Position numbers and translations under genes: made by a program
The notes under the pieces: generated by a model
Databases searched by the model: none
What the model was told of the DNA's origin: nothing
The model's input: the letters and a program-made list of their open reading frames with translations, nothing else
NCBI GenBank assembly: GCA_902363825.1
Contig: CABJBK010000009.1
Span: forward strand, 1-64,000
Origin: Lachnospiraceae bacterium
GTDB lineage: Bacteria; Bacillota; Clostridia; Lachnospirales; Lachnospiraceae
DNA: 64,000 bases
Direction: 5' to 3'
Shown: in pieces, positions 42,592 through 51,573 of the stretch
Layout: each line of letters begins with the position of its first letter
Numbering within the stretch: the stretch's first letter is position 1

Positions 42592-44001
42592 ATGAAAAAG
42601 AAGGTAATTACAGGCCTGTTAGCATTAACGATGGCAGCAGGAACACTGGCTGGATGTGGCAGTACCGCAAGCTCAGGCAACAGCAGTGCAGGGGGAACAG
42701 AAACAGCATCCGCTTCAGGCGGAGATGAAGGGAAGGTTATCAATATCTATTCCTGGAACGATGAATTTCGTGAACGTCTGGAAGCCGTTTATCCGGAAGT
42801 GGAAGAAACATCGAAAGATGGAACCGTAACAACATTAAAGGACGGAACAGAAATCCACTGGATCATCAATCCAAATCAGGATGGTGTATACCAACAGAAG
42901 CTGGATGAGGCATTGTTAAAACAGGCAGACGCTTCTGCGGATGACAAGATAGATATTTTCCTTTCTGAGACGGACTATGTATTCAAGTATACAGATAAGG
43001 ATGCGGATGTAGCAATGCCGCTTAAAGATCTTGGAATCGATCCAGATAAAGATCTGGCTGACCAGTATGATTTTACCAGAACGACAGCATCGGATTCTGA
43101 TGGTGTACAGAGAGGATCTACCTGGCAGTGCTGCCCGGGACTTTTGGTATATCGCCGTGATATTGCACAGGATGTATTTGGAACCGATGATCCGGCAGCA
43201 GTAGGTGAAAAGGTAAAAGACTGGGATACATTAAAGGCAACAGCAGAAGAATTAAAGGCAAAAGGTTATTATACATTTGCTTCCTATGCGGATACTTTCC
43301 GCCTTTACGGAAACAGCATTTCTGAATCCTGGGTTCAGCCGGGAGATACAACCGTAAAGGTTGATCCTCAGATCATGAACTGGATTGATAATTCCAAAGA
43401 ATGGTTAGATGCCGGTTATCTGAATCCGACCGTAAAAGGACAGTGGAATGATGACTGGAACAAGGCGATGAGTTCACAGTCAAACGTATTTGCGTTCCTT
43501 TTACCGGCATGGGGAATTGATTTCGTGTTAAATCCGAACTGGGATGGCGATGCAGGAGCATGGGCAGTTACCAATCCGCCACAGGAATATAACTGGGGTG
43601 GTTCTTATATCCATGCGGCAACTGGAACCGATAATCCGGAACACGCAAAGGATATTATCCTTGCGATGACTGCAGACAAAGATAATCTGTTAAAGATTTC
43701 AAAGGACTACTCTGATTTTACCAATACGAAGAGCGGTATGCAGGAAGCAGCTACGGACGACGCAAACTTCTCATCAGAATTCCTTGGTGGACAGAATGCG
43801 TTCCAGTATTTCGCACCGGTTGCAGAAAATATCAAGATTGCTCCGCTTTCCGCTTACGATCAGGGATGTGTGGAACTGATCCAGAACTCCTTTAGCGATT
43901 ACTTCCAGGGAGAAGTCGATTTTGACAAGGCAAAAGCAAACTTTGAAACTGCGATCAAAGAACGTTATCCGGATATTACACAGGTTGAATGGCCGGAATA
44001 A
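42592..44001 (+). CDS. carbohydrate-binding lipoprotein of ABC importer
   Basis: A 469-residue extracellular solute-binding protein. The signal peptide ends in LAGC (cysteine at residue 22), followed by a Gly/Ser/Thr linker and the mature start VINIYSWNDEFRERLEAVYP. It hands an oligosaccharide to the two permeases downstream. ATG 42592 follows AGGAGG. A strong hairpin between it and the permease genes should keep its transcript more abundant than theirs. The ligand is probably the substrate of the GH94 enzymes, by shared regulation. Confidence 0.9.
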   Translation: MKKKVITGLLALTMAAGTLAGCGSTASSGNSSAGGTETASASGGDEGKVINIYSWNDEFRERLEAVYPEVEETSKDGTVTTLKDGTEIHWIINPNQDGVYQQKLDEALLKQADASADDKIDIFLSETDYVFKYTDKDADVAMPLKDLGIDPDKDLADQYDFTRTTASDSDGVQRGSTWQCCPGLLVYRRDIAQDVFGTDDPAAVGEKVKDWDTLKATAEELKAKGYYTFASYADTFRLYGNSISESWVQPGDTTVKVDPQIMNWIDNSKEWLDAGYLNPTVKGQWNDDWNKAMSSQSNVFAFLLPAWGIDFVLNPNWDGDAGAWAVTNPPQEYNWGGSYIHAATGTDNPEHAKDIILAMTADKDNLLKISKDYSDFTNTKSGMQEAATDDANFSSEFLGGQNAFQYFAPVAENIKIAPLSAYDQGCVELIQNSFSDYFQGEVDFDKAKANFETAIKERYPDITQVEWPE

Positions 44002-44019
44002 AAAATAAGTAAAATGCAG

Positions 44020-44052
44020 GCAGCGGGCGGAGAAATAAAGCTCCGCCGCTGC
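44020..44052 (+). other. stabilising hairpin between binding-protein and permease genes
   Basis: GCAGCG, a bulged G, GCGGAG pair with CTCCGC and CGCTGC around an eight-base A-rich loop. No T-run follows. Such hairpins after binding-protein genes raise the level of the 5' transcript. Confidence 0.7.
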
Positions 44053-44081
44053 GAAATGTGAAATGGAAAGGGTGATATATC

Positions 44082-45044
44082 ATGAAAAAAAGGCGGAAAA
44101 GTCTTAGTTATGCCAAATGGGGATATCTGTTTATTCTTCCTTTTTTTATAACATATTTTATATTTTCACTGATTCCAATGATCGATACGGTTCGATACAG
44201 CTTTTTTGAATATTACCGGTCAGGAATCAAGGAAATAGGACCTAATTTTATCGGACTTGAAAATTATATCAGTCTGCTTCATTCTGATATGGTGAAATAC
44301 GGGGAGAATACATTGATTCTGTGGCTGATTGGATTTATTCCGCAGATTGTGATAGCACTGATCCTGGCAGCCTGGTTTACGGATGTTCGTTTGAAGATCC
44401 GTGGAAAACAGTTTTTTAAGGTGGTTATTTACCTCCCAAACCTGATCATGGCGTCCGCATTTGCGCTGTTATTTTTTACACTGTTTTCAACAAACGGCCC
44501 AATCAATTCGATTCTGATGTCGATTGGAATTACAAAAAGTCCGATTGATTTTATGGGCTCCGTATTGGGCACCAGATCCCTGATCGGGTTAATGAACTTC
44601 CTGATGTGGTTTGGCAATACAACCATCATGCTGATGGCGGCGATCATGGGAATCAGTATGGATGTTTTTGAAGCATCTGACCTCGATGGATGTAACAGCA
44701 TACAGAGATTCTTTTACATTACATTACCGATGATCCGTCCAATTCTTGCCTATACACTGATCACATCGATCATCGGCGGACTGCAGATGTTTGATGTGCC
44801 GCAGATACTGACCAATGGTCAGGGAAATCCGGATCGTACTTCCATGACACTGATCATGTTTTTGAACAGCCATTTGAAGAGTAAGAATTACGGAATGGCG
44901 GGTGCGTTGTCTGTTTATCTGTTTATCATAAGTGGTATTCTGTGCTTTATTGTGTACAGAATGACGAATGATAATGATCCGGATGGATCGAAGGCAGCAG
45001 CCAAAAAAAGAGCAAGGGAAGAAAGAAGAAAGGGGAAAAGATAA
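44082..45044 (+). CDS. sugar ABC transporter permease, MsmF/UgpA type
   Basis: A 320-residue permease with six predicted helices. The cytoplasmic EAA loop reads EASDLDGCNSIQRFFYITLP, the contact for the ATPase. The C-terminus is long and basic (AAAKKRAREERRKGKR). It overlaps the second permease gene by one base (TAATG). No ATPase gene is present, so a shared MsmK-like ATPase from elsewhere must energise the importer, as is usual in this group of bacteria. Confidence 0.9.
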   Translation: MKKRRKSLSYAKWGYLFILPFFITYFIFSLIPMIDTVRYSFFEYYRSGIKEIGPNFIGLENYISLLHSDMVKYGENTLILWLIGFIPQIVIALILAAWFTDVRLKIRGKQFFKVVIYLPNLIMASAFALLFFTLFSTNGPINSILMSIGITKSPIDFMGSVLGTRSLIGLMNFLMWFGNTTIMLMAAIMGISMDVFEASDLDGCNSIQRFFYITLPMIRPILAYTLITSIIGGLQMFDVPQILTNGQGNPDRTSMTLIMFLNSHLKSKNYGMAGALSVYLFIISGILCFIVYRMTNDNDPDGSKAAAKKRAREERRKGKR

Positions 45045-45886
45045 TGAAAAAATATGGAAAAATTGTGCGTACAGCTATTGCGTATGCAGTACTTATCATT
45101 CTGACGTTCCTCTGTCTGTTTTTCTTTTATGTACTGATCATAAACGCGACACGGTCGCATGCAGAGCTGCAGAAAGGATTTTCCGCTCTTCCGGGTACAC
45201 ATTTTCTTGAAAATTTAAAGAATGTGGCAAATGATGGAAGCTTCCCAATGTTTCGCGGAATTTTCAACAGTTTGCTGGTATCAATCTGCTCTGCAGCGCT
45301 TTGTACTTACTTCTCATCATTAACGGCATATGGTCTGTATGCATACCAGTTTAAGGCAAGAAAAGCGGCATTTACATTTATTATGGCTATCCTGGTTATG
45401 CCGACACAGGTTACGGCAATGGGATTCCTTCGTTTAGTGACAAAGATGGGACTGTACGATACATTGTGGCCGCTTATCATCCCATCGATCGCTTCACCGG
45501 CAGTTTTCTACTTTATGTATAGTTATCTGCAGTCCTCATTGCCACTGTCCCTGGTTGAGGCGGCACGAATAGATGGTTCCGGGGAATTCCGGACGTTTAA
45601 TAAGATCGTAATGCCGATCATGAAACCGGCAGTTGCGGTTCAGGCAATCTTTACATTTGTTGGTTCCTGGAACAATTACTTCGTTCCGGCGCTCATTATC
45701 CAGTCCAAAGACAAGATGACAGTTCCAATCCTGATCGCGACACTCCGTGGTGCGGATTATATGAATTTTGATATGGGAAAGGTGTATATGATGATCATGG
45801 TAGCGATCGTGCCGATCATTATTATGTATCTTCTTCTTTCAAAATATATCATCGCAGGCGTGACTCTTGGTGGAGTAAAAGAATAA
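45044..45886 (+). CDS. sugar ABC transporter permease, MsmG/UgpE type
   Basis: A 280-residue permease with six helices and the EAA loop EAARIDGSGEFRTFNKIVMP. The end YIIAGVTLGGVKE is the family's standard C-terminus. It forms the heterodimeric channel with the preceding permease and is the last gene before a strong terminator. Confidence 0.9.
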   Translation: MKKYGKIVRTAIAYAVLIILTFLCLFFFYVLIINATRSHAELQKGFSALPGTHFLENLKNVANDGSFPMFRGIFNSLLVSICSAALCTYFSSLTAYGLYAYQFKARKAAFTFIMAILVMPTQVTAMGFLRLVTKMGLYDTLWPLIIPSIASPAVFYFMYSYLQSSLPLSLVEAARIDGSGEFRTFNKIVMPIMKPAVAVQAIFTFVGSWNNYFVPALIIQSKDKMTVPILIATLRGADYMNFDMGKVYMMIMVAIVPIIIMYLLLSKYIIAGVTLGGVKE

Positions 45887-45904
45887 AAGATATCATATAT
45901 TTAG

Positions 45905-45947
45905 GTGCATGGCTTTTTGGTACAAAGAGTCATGCACTTTTTATTTT
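45905..45947 (+). terminator. strong intrinsic terminator
   Basis: A 15-pair stem (GTGCATG plus eight pairs, against CATGCAC) with loop GTA, followed by TTTTTATTTT. It ends the sugar-uptake operon. Confidence 0.9.
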
Positions 45948-46049
45948 ACGAAATTGCAAAACATTATAGAAAACACCGCAAAAACGTGATACTATGTAGG
46001 AAAGAAAGATAGAAATGAAACAGAAATACAGGAACAAGGAGGGACTGCT

Positions 46050-46502
46050 ATGCAGTTATTAACATTTACGCTCGGTGAGGTAAAATACGGGATTCCGATC
46101 GAGCATGTTCAGTCCATAGAGGAACGGGTACAGGTAGTAGGAATTCCGAAGACGTTGCCATGTGTAAAGGGGATTATGAATCTGCACGGAAATATCATAC
46201 CAATCTACAGTCTTGCAGAGAAATTTGGTTATCGGAGAGAGAATATCCAGAACATCGTTGTCGTGGATGTGAACGGCATGGTGATCGGTTTCGAGGTTAC
46301 CAAAGTTGATGAGATCCTCGAAGTGGGAAATGACCATGTACAGCCGATGCCTCAGATGATCAGCAACAGTGAGAAATTCATGACCAATGTGGCGGATTAT
46401 GACAAAAAGCTGATCGTGCTTTTGAATGTGGACGAGCTGCTTGAGACCGATGAACAGAATAACATCAAGGAACTGTTAAAAGAGGAGAAAACGCCGGCGT
46501 AG
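46050..46502 (+). CDS. cheW: CheW chemotaxis coupling protein
   Basis: A 150-residue CheW domain protein: LTFTLGEVKYGIPIEHVQSI at the start, GIMNLHGNIIPIYSLAEKFG in the middle and the C-terminal LLNVDELLETDE. It links chemoreceptors to CheA. ATG 46050 follows AAGGAGGG. It is not beside cheA or other chemotaxis genes in this window; a glycosyltransferase gene follows after 35 bases. It may serve a particular receptor group, such as the two in this window. Confidence 0.92.
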   Translation: MQLLTFTLGEVKYGIPIEHVQSIEERVQVVGIPKTLPCVKGIMNLHGNIIPIYSLAEKFGYRRENIQNIVVVDVNGMVIGFEVTKVDEILEVGNDHVQPMPQMISNSEKFMTNVADYDKKLIVLLNVDELLETDEQNNIKELLKEEKTPA

Positions 46503-46537
46503 GCGGCAGACAGATCTAAAGGAGAGGTGACTGATCT

Positions 46538-47740
46538 ATGCCCCGTTTCATCTTTTTTAAGGGACTTTATTCCACGCTTGACCTGTATACGGATGAGATG
46601 TTAAGGATCTGCAGGGAGCGTGGCTACGACTCGTTTGTTTTGCATACGACGCAGGGAGAAGATGCTTCCTGCATGCATATCAGCGAGGAACAGGAGAAAG
46701 AAGAGCGCGAGGACCTGCTTCGCTTTTTGAAAGAGCCTGTCACGGCGGCGGTCGGATTCGGAAATATGGGATTGCGTTATGAAATGGATGGAATCGGAAA
46801 CATCTGGGATGCTTTTGCGGTACCCTATATTGATGTTATGATGGACCATCCGTTTCATTTTTCCGGCATTTTCCGGTATGCGGCAAAACAGACGGCATTG
46901 CTTTGCCCGGATCGCAATCATGTGAACTATATCCGGCGGTTTTTCCCGGAGATCGCGTGCGCGGATTTCCTGCCGCATGCGGGGATCGAGCTGCCCGGAG
47001 AGAAAAAGCCGATCCGGGAGCGTGGCATAGAAGTGCTCTATGCAGGAGGGCTTTCCCGTGGGGTGGTCGGTCATATGGTGCCGGATCTGAACGAATTTGC
47101 CGATTTTGACGCAGACCGGCTGACCAGAGAGGTGCTTGACGATCTTTTGCACCATCCAAAGAAGACGACGGAAGCCGCGATCGAGGAATATCTAAATAGG
47201 ATCGGTATACATTACCCGGATGAGACCTTACGCGAAGTCATAAGGAAACTGCGTTTTTTAGATTCCTATATTACGTCCTTTTTCCGGGAAATGACAGTGA
47301 AACTTCTGGTGGAAAACGGCGTAAAGGTGACACTCTACGGCGCGGGATGGGATGTATGCGACTGGATCGATCATCCCAATCTGGATTACCGGGGGGTGGT
47401 TCCGGCGCAGGAGATCCCAAAACTCATGACGGACGCGAAGATCGTATTAAACACCATGACCTGGTTTAAGGATGGCTCCCATGACCGGGTATTTAATGGG
47501 ATGCTCGCGCGGGCGGTGGTTGTGACGGACACGTCCGGCTACATGAAAGAGGAATTTACGGATGGCAGAGAACTGGTATTCTTTGAGCTGGATCAGTTGA
47601 TGAAGCTGCCGGAGCGGGTAAAGGAACTGATCGGGGATGAGGCGGCGATGCAGCAGATTGCGGACTGCGGTTATGCGGCGGCGTCAGAGCATCACCGGAT
47701 GGAGAACCGGTTTGATGAGATGTTGCGCATCATATCCTGA
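46538..47740 (+). CDS. glycosyltransferase, CgeB-like (GT1-type C-terminal domain)
   Basis: A 400-residue cytoplasmic protein with two Rossmann-type halves. The C-terminal part (VTLYGAGWDVCDWIDHPNLD, then FNGMLARAVVVTDTSGYM) is that of CgeB-like and related glycosyltransferases. It should move a sugar from a nucleotide donor to an unknown acceptor. Placement after cheW suggests flagellin or cell-surface glycosylation, but the acceptor is not shown. A good GGAGAGGTGA precedes the ATG. Confidence 0.75.
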   Translation: MPRFIFFKGLYSTLDLYTDEMLRICRERGYDSFVLHTTQGEDASCMHISEEQEKEEREDLLRFLKEPVTAAVGFGNMGLRYEMDGIGNIWDAFAVPYIDVMMDHPFHFSGIFRYAAKQTALLCPDRNHVNYIRRFFPEIACADFLPHAGIELPGEKKPIRERGIEVLYAGGLSRGVVGHMVPDLNEFADFDADRLTREVLDDLLHHPKKTTEAAIEEYLNRIGIHYPDETLREVIRKLRFLDSYITSFFREMTVKLLVENGVKVTLYGAGWDVCDWIDHPNLDYRGVVPAQEIPKLMTDAKIVLNTMTWFKDGSHDRVFNGMLARAVVVTDTSGYMKEEFTDGRELVFFELDQLMKLPERVKELIGDEAAMQQIADCGYAAASEHHRMENRFDEMLRIIS

Positions 47741-47797
47741 GGCAGTTTATCAGGAAATAATGGAACAAACATACATGATATATTAGGAGGATTTTAC

Positions 47798-48802
47798 ATG
47801 GGATACACAGCAGCAGAAACAAGATATGATACGATGCAGTATCACCGCACCGGAAAAAGCGGGCTTTTACTTCCGGTGCTTTCGCTCGGGTTCTGGCACA
47901 ATTTCGGGACAAGGGACAATTACGACAACATGAAGCAGATGTGCTTTACAGCATTTGACAACGGGATCACGCATTTTGACCTTGCGAACAATTACGGACC
48001 GGAATACGGAAGCGCGGAGACAAATCTTGGAAGGATTTTAAAGGAAGAATTTTCGGCTTACCGGGATGAACTCATCATCAGTACCAAAGCGGGATTTGAT
48101 ATGTGGCCGGGACCGTATGGGGATCACGGCAGCAGAAAATATCTGATCGCGAGTCTGGATCAGAGCCTGAAGCGGATGGGGCTCGAGTACGTGGACATTT
48201 TCTATCATCACAGAATGGATCCGGATACGCCGCTCGAAGAAACGATGCTCGCGCTCGACCAGATCGTGCGGAGCGGAAAAGCACTCTATGTCGGGCTTTC
48301 CAATTATGATGGAGAGACGATGACACGGGCATGCGCGATCTTAAAAGATCTGAAGTGTCCGTTTGTGATCAATCAGAACAGCTACAACATCTTTAACCAT
48401 ACGATCGAGGAGAACGGGCTAAAGCGCGCGGCTGTGCGGGAAGGAAAAGGGATCATCTCGTTTTCTCCGCTTGCGCAGGGCATGCTGACCGATAAATATC
48501 TGCACGGGATCCCGGAGGACAGCCGTATCCGCAGGGATGGAAGATTTTTGCATGCGACGGATCTGACCGAGGAGCGGCTTGCGCAGATTCGGGCGTTGAA
48601 TGACATGGCGCTTGCGCGTGGACAGAGTCTGGCGCAGATGGCATTGAGCTGGATCTTAAAAGACGGCGAGGTGACTTCAGTGCTGATCGGAGCATCCAGA
48701 CCGGCGCAGATTCTGGACAACTTAAAGATCATCGGCGCGCCGGGCTTTACGAACGAAGAACTGCAAAAGATCGATGAGATCTGCGGTGTGAAGCGGGCGT
48801 AA
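47798..48802 (+). CDS. aldo/keto reductase, YghZ/Gpr-type
   Basis: A 334-residue NADPH-dependent reductase. The AKR tetrad is visible: D and Y in THFDLANNYGP, K in ISTKAG, H in FYHHRMD. VLIGASRPAQILDNLKI is the cofactor region near the C-terminus. The closest group is the YghZ/L-glyceraldehyde 3-phosphate reductase subfamily, also related to Kv-beta. AGGAGG precedes ATG 47798. It converges on the LysR gene with 14 bases between stops. Confidence 0.88.
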   Translation: MGYTAAETRYDTMQYHRTGKSGLLLPVLSLGFWHNFGTRDNYDNMKQMCFTAFDNGITHFDLANNYGPEYGSAETNLGRILKEEFSAYRDELIISTKAGFDMWPGPYGDHGSRKYLIASLDQSLKRMGLEYVDIFYHHRMDPDTPLEETMLALDQIVRSGKALYVGLSNYDGETMTRACAILKDLKCPFVINQNSYNIFNHTIEENGLKRAAVREGKGIISFSPLAQGMLTDKYLHGIPEDSRIRRDGRFLHATDLTEERLAQIRALNDMALARGQSLAQMALSWILKDGEVTSVLIGASRPAQILDNLKIIGAPGFTNEELQKIDEICGVKRA

Positions 48803-48816
48803 GTAAAAAAGCAGGA

Positions 48817-49695
48817 TCAGTTTTCGCAGTGATGCGTGGTGAGGTAATTTAAAAAGAGCTTCGCAAGCGCGGAGAGATAATGATTTTCGTGGTATACAAG
48901 GCAGATGCGGGATGCAAGTTCCGCATCTGCTATTTTTTTGCAGACAGTGTCCGGTTTTCGGATCAGGGAGACGGCGGATCTCGGGACAATGCCGATCCCA
49001 AGCCCGGCGTCCGCCCAGTGCAGCGTCGTCCTTGCGTCCTCGTTTTTGCAGAAGATCTGACAGGAGAGCTGCTGCTTGGAAAACGCAGAGAGGATCATAT
49101 CCTCCCAGCGGCGGTACAGGATGAGAGGCTTGTCTGCAAGCGCGGACAGCGGGATCTCGTCCGAAGAAGATGAAAAAAAGCGTTCATTTCCAACTGCCAT
49201 CATGGGTTCTGTGCGCAGCGGGATGACGTGCATATCGTTCGTGGAAAACGGGGAGCGCACGATCGCGAGTTCAATCGTGTGGTTTTTTAACTGCTCGATC
49301 TGTTCATAAGTGTTCCCTTCAAAGATCTCATAGTGGATATCCGGGTATTCTTTGTTCAGATCGACGATCCACGCATTTAACAGAGTGCTGCCGACCGAGG
49401 ATACCGCGCCGAGCCGCAGCGTACCGGCGGTCTGATTCTTCAGATCGGAGATCTCCTGCACGGTGATCGCGGAGAGTTCAAGCAGGGAGAGCGCGCGGTT
49501 GTATAAAAGCAGCCCGGCCTCCGTCAGTTCAACCTCCCTCGCACCACGCTCGAACAGCACGCAGCCAAGCTCTTCCTCTAAATGCTTTAACTGGATACTG
49601 AGCGGCGGCTGTGAGATATGCAGCGCCTTTGCGGCTTTGGAGATATTTCCCTCTTTTGCGACTGTGGCAAAATACTGTAATTGTTTCAAATCCAT
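48817..49695 (-). CDS. LysR-family transcriptional regulator
   Basis: A 292-residue regulator. The winged helix-turn-helix is MDLKQLQYFATVAKEGNISK and LHISQPPLSIQLKHLEEELG (residues 1-60), followed by a substrate-binding domain from about 90. It is divergent from the heterodimeric ABC exporter, sharing a 144-base AT-rich region with TATATA dyads, so it most likely controls that operon. The effector is unknown. Confidence 0.9.
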   Translation of the reverse strand: MDLKQLQYFATVAKEGNISKAAKALHISQPPLSIQLKHLEEELGCVLFERGAREVELTEAGLLLYNRALSLLELSAITVQEISDLKNQTAGTLRLGAVSSVGSTLLNAWIVDLNKEYPDIHYEIFEGNTYEQIEQLKNHTIELAIVRSPFSTNDMHVIPLRTEPMMAVGNERFFSSSSDEIPLSALADKPLILYRRWEDMILSAFSKQQLSCQIFCKNEDARTTLHWADAGLGIGIVPRSAVSLIRKPDTVCKKIADAELASRICLVYHENHYLSALAKLFLNYLTTHHCEN

Positions 49696-49839
49696 GCGAT
49701 CACCAACCTATATATAAAAACTATAATATATATACAAATGAAATATTATTGATATGGATTATTATATGCTATAATAGCAGCAGCGACAAGAGACTAAATT
49801 GTTTTCAAATATGGAAGAATAAAAAAGCAGGAGGTTATT
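49696..49839. promoter_or_regulatory. divergent lysR / ABC exporter promoter region
   Basis: The region is very AT-rich. TATATATA at 49709 and ATATATATA at 49725 form a loose dyad of the T-N11-A kind bound by LysR proteins. TATAAT lies at 49771-49776 for the exporter; the -35 is weak, which fits an activator. Confidence 0.5.
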
Positions 49840-51573
49840 GTGAAAAAAGTATTAGCCTATTTAAAAGGATACAAAAAAGAATGTATCTGCGCGCCGCTTT
49901 TTAAAATGCTTGAAGCGACGTTTGAACTTTTTGTGCCGCTCGTCATGGCGGCAGTGATCGACACCGGTATCGGAAACGGTGACAAGGGATACGTCATCCG
50001 GATGTGCCTGATTTTGATCACGCTCGGGATCATCGGTCTGGTCTGCTCGATCACGGCGCAGTATTTCGCGGCGAAGGCGGCGGTCGGATTTTCCACCGGA
50101 CTGCGTCACGCGCTGTTTTCCCACATCCAGAGCCTTTCCTTTACGGAGATGGATACGGTGGGAACCTCAACGCTCATCACCCGTATGACCAGTGATGTCA
50201 ATCAGGCACAGAACGGCGTCAATATGTTTTTGCGTCTGTTCCTCCGCTCCCCGTTTATCGTCTTTGGCGCAATGGTCATGGCGTTTACGATCGACTGGAA
50301 AGCGGCGATGATCTTCGTGGTGACGATCCCGGTGCTGGCGGTCGTGGTATTCGGCATTATGGCGATATCCATGCCGCTTTATAAGAGAGTCCAGGAAAAA
50401 CTGGATGCGGTGCTCGGGATCACGAGAGAAAATCTGACCGGAGCGCGTGTGATCCGCGCGTTTAATAAAGAACATTCTGAAATCGAAAATTTCAGGGAGC
50501 GGAACGAGGGACTTACGGCGGCACAGCTGTTTGTCGGGAAGATTTCCGCACTGATGAACCCGGTGACCTACATTATCATCAATGTGGCGACGGTAGTTCT
50601 GATCTACACCGGGGCGGTCCGGGTGGATACCGGCGTGATCACACAGGGTGAAGTCGTTGCGCTCGTCAATTATATGTCACAGATCTTAGTCGAACTCATC
50701 AAACTCGCGAATCTGATCGTGACACTGACAAAGGCGGGAGCCTGCATGAACCGTATCGCCGGCGTGCTGGATATGGAGTCTACGATGGAGTTCCCGGAAC
50801 ATGCGGCAGGAAGCATGGAAGGCGAGCTTGCAGTGGAATTTAAAAATGTCGGATTAAGCTATGCGGGAGCCGGTGCGGAATCCCTATGCGACATCGATTT
50901 TTCCGTGAAAAAAGGACAGACGATCGGAGTCATTGGCGGAACCGGATCCGGAAAGACCAGTCTGGTACATCTGATCCCGCGTTTCTATGATGCGACCAGA
51001 GGAAGTGTACTTGTTGATGGAAAGGATGTAAAAACATATACAAAAGAAGAAATTCGCGACAAAGTCGGTATCGTTATGCAAAAAGCGGTGCTGTTTAAGG
51101 GAACGATCCGTGAGAATTTAAGATGGGGCAAACGGGACGCGACCGAGGCGGAGATGTGGGAAGCACTCACCATTTCCCAGTCCAAAGAATTTGTAGAGAA
51201 AAAAGATGGCGGACTGGATGCGGAGATCGAACAGGGCGGAAGAAATCTTTCCGGTGGACAGAAACAGCGTCTTACGATCGCAAGAGCGCTGATGAAAAAG
51301 CCGGAAATCCTGATTTTAGATGACAGCGCGTCCGCACTTGACTTTGCGACAGACGCGGCGCTCCGCAAAGCCATCCGTGAGATGAAAGAAAGACCGACGG
51401 TATTTATCGTGACGCAGCGCGCGTCCTCGATCCTTTACGCGGATGAGATCGTTGTTTTGGATGACGGTGCGATCGCCGGTATCGGTACGCATGAGGAACT
51501 GCTGAAAAACTGTGAAGTTTATCAGGAGATCTATTATTCCCAGTTTGAAAAGGAGGAGAAACGTGATGCTTAG
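49840..51573 (+). CDS. heterodimeric ABC exporter, subunit with degenerate Walker B
   Basis: A 577-residue exporter half with six helices and a nucleotide domain: Walker A GGTGSGKTS, signature LSGGQ, Walker B LILDDSASALD. The catalytic glutamate after Walker B is aspartate, as in the non-hydrolysing site of TM287/288 or BmrC-like heterodimers. The start is GTG 49840 behind AGGAGG. It overlaps the partner gene by eight bases. Drug or lipid export is typical. LysR beside it is the probable regulator. Confidence 0.88.
   Translation: MKKVLAYLKGYKKECICAPLFKMLEATFELFVPLVMAAVIDTGIGNGDKGYVIRMCLILITLGIIGLVCSITAQYFAAKAAVGFSTGLRHALFSHIQSLSFTEMDTVGTSTLITRMTSDVNQAQNGVNMFLRLFLRSPFIVFGAMVMAFTIDWKAAMIFVVTIPVLAVVVFGIMAISMPLYKRVQEKLDAVLGITRENLTGARVIRAFNKEHSEIENFRERNEGLTAAQLFVGKISALMNPVTYIIINVATVVLIYTGAVRVDTGVITQGEVVALVNYMSQILVELIKLANLIVTLTKAGACMNRIAGVLDMESTMEFPEHAAGSMEGELAVEFKNVGLSYAGAGAESLCDIDFSVKKGQTIGVIGGTGSGKTSLVHLIPRFYDATRGSVLVDGKDVKTYTKEEIRDKVGIVMQKAVLFKGTIRENLRWGKRDATEAEMWEALTISQSKEFVEKKDGGLDAEIEQGGRNLSGGQKQRLTIARALMKKPEILILDDSASALDFATDAALRKAIREMKERPTVFIVTQRASSILYADEIVVLDDGAIAGIGTHEELLKNCEVYQEIYYSQFEKEEKRDA

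Noticed and set aside
44020..44052. Terminator after the sugar-binding protein gene
   Set aside because: No T-run; the position fits an mRNA-stabilising hairpin with read-through to the permeases.
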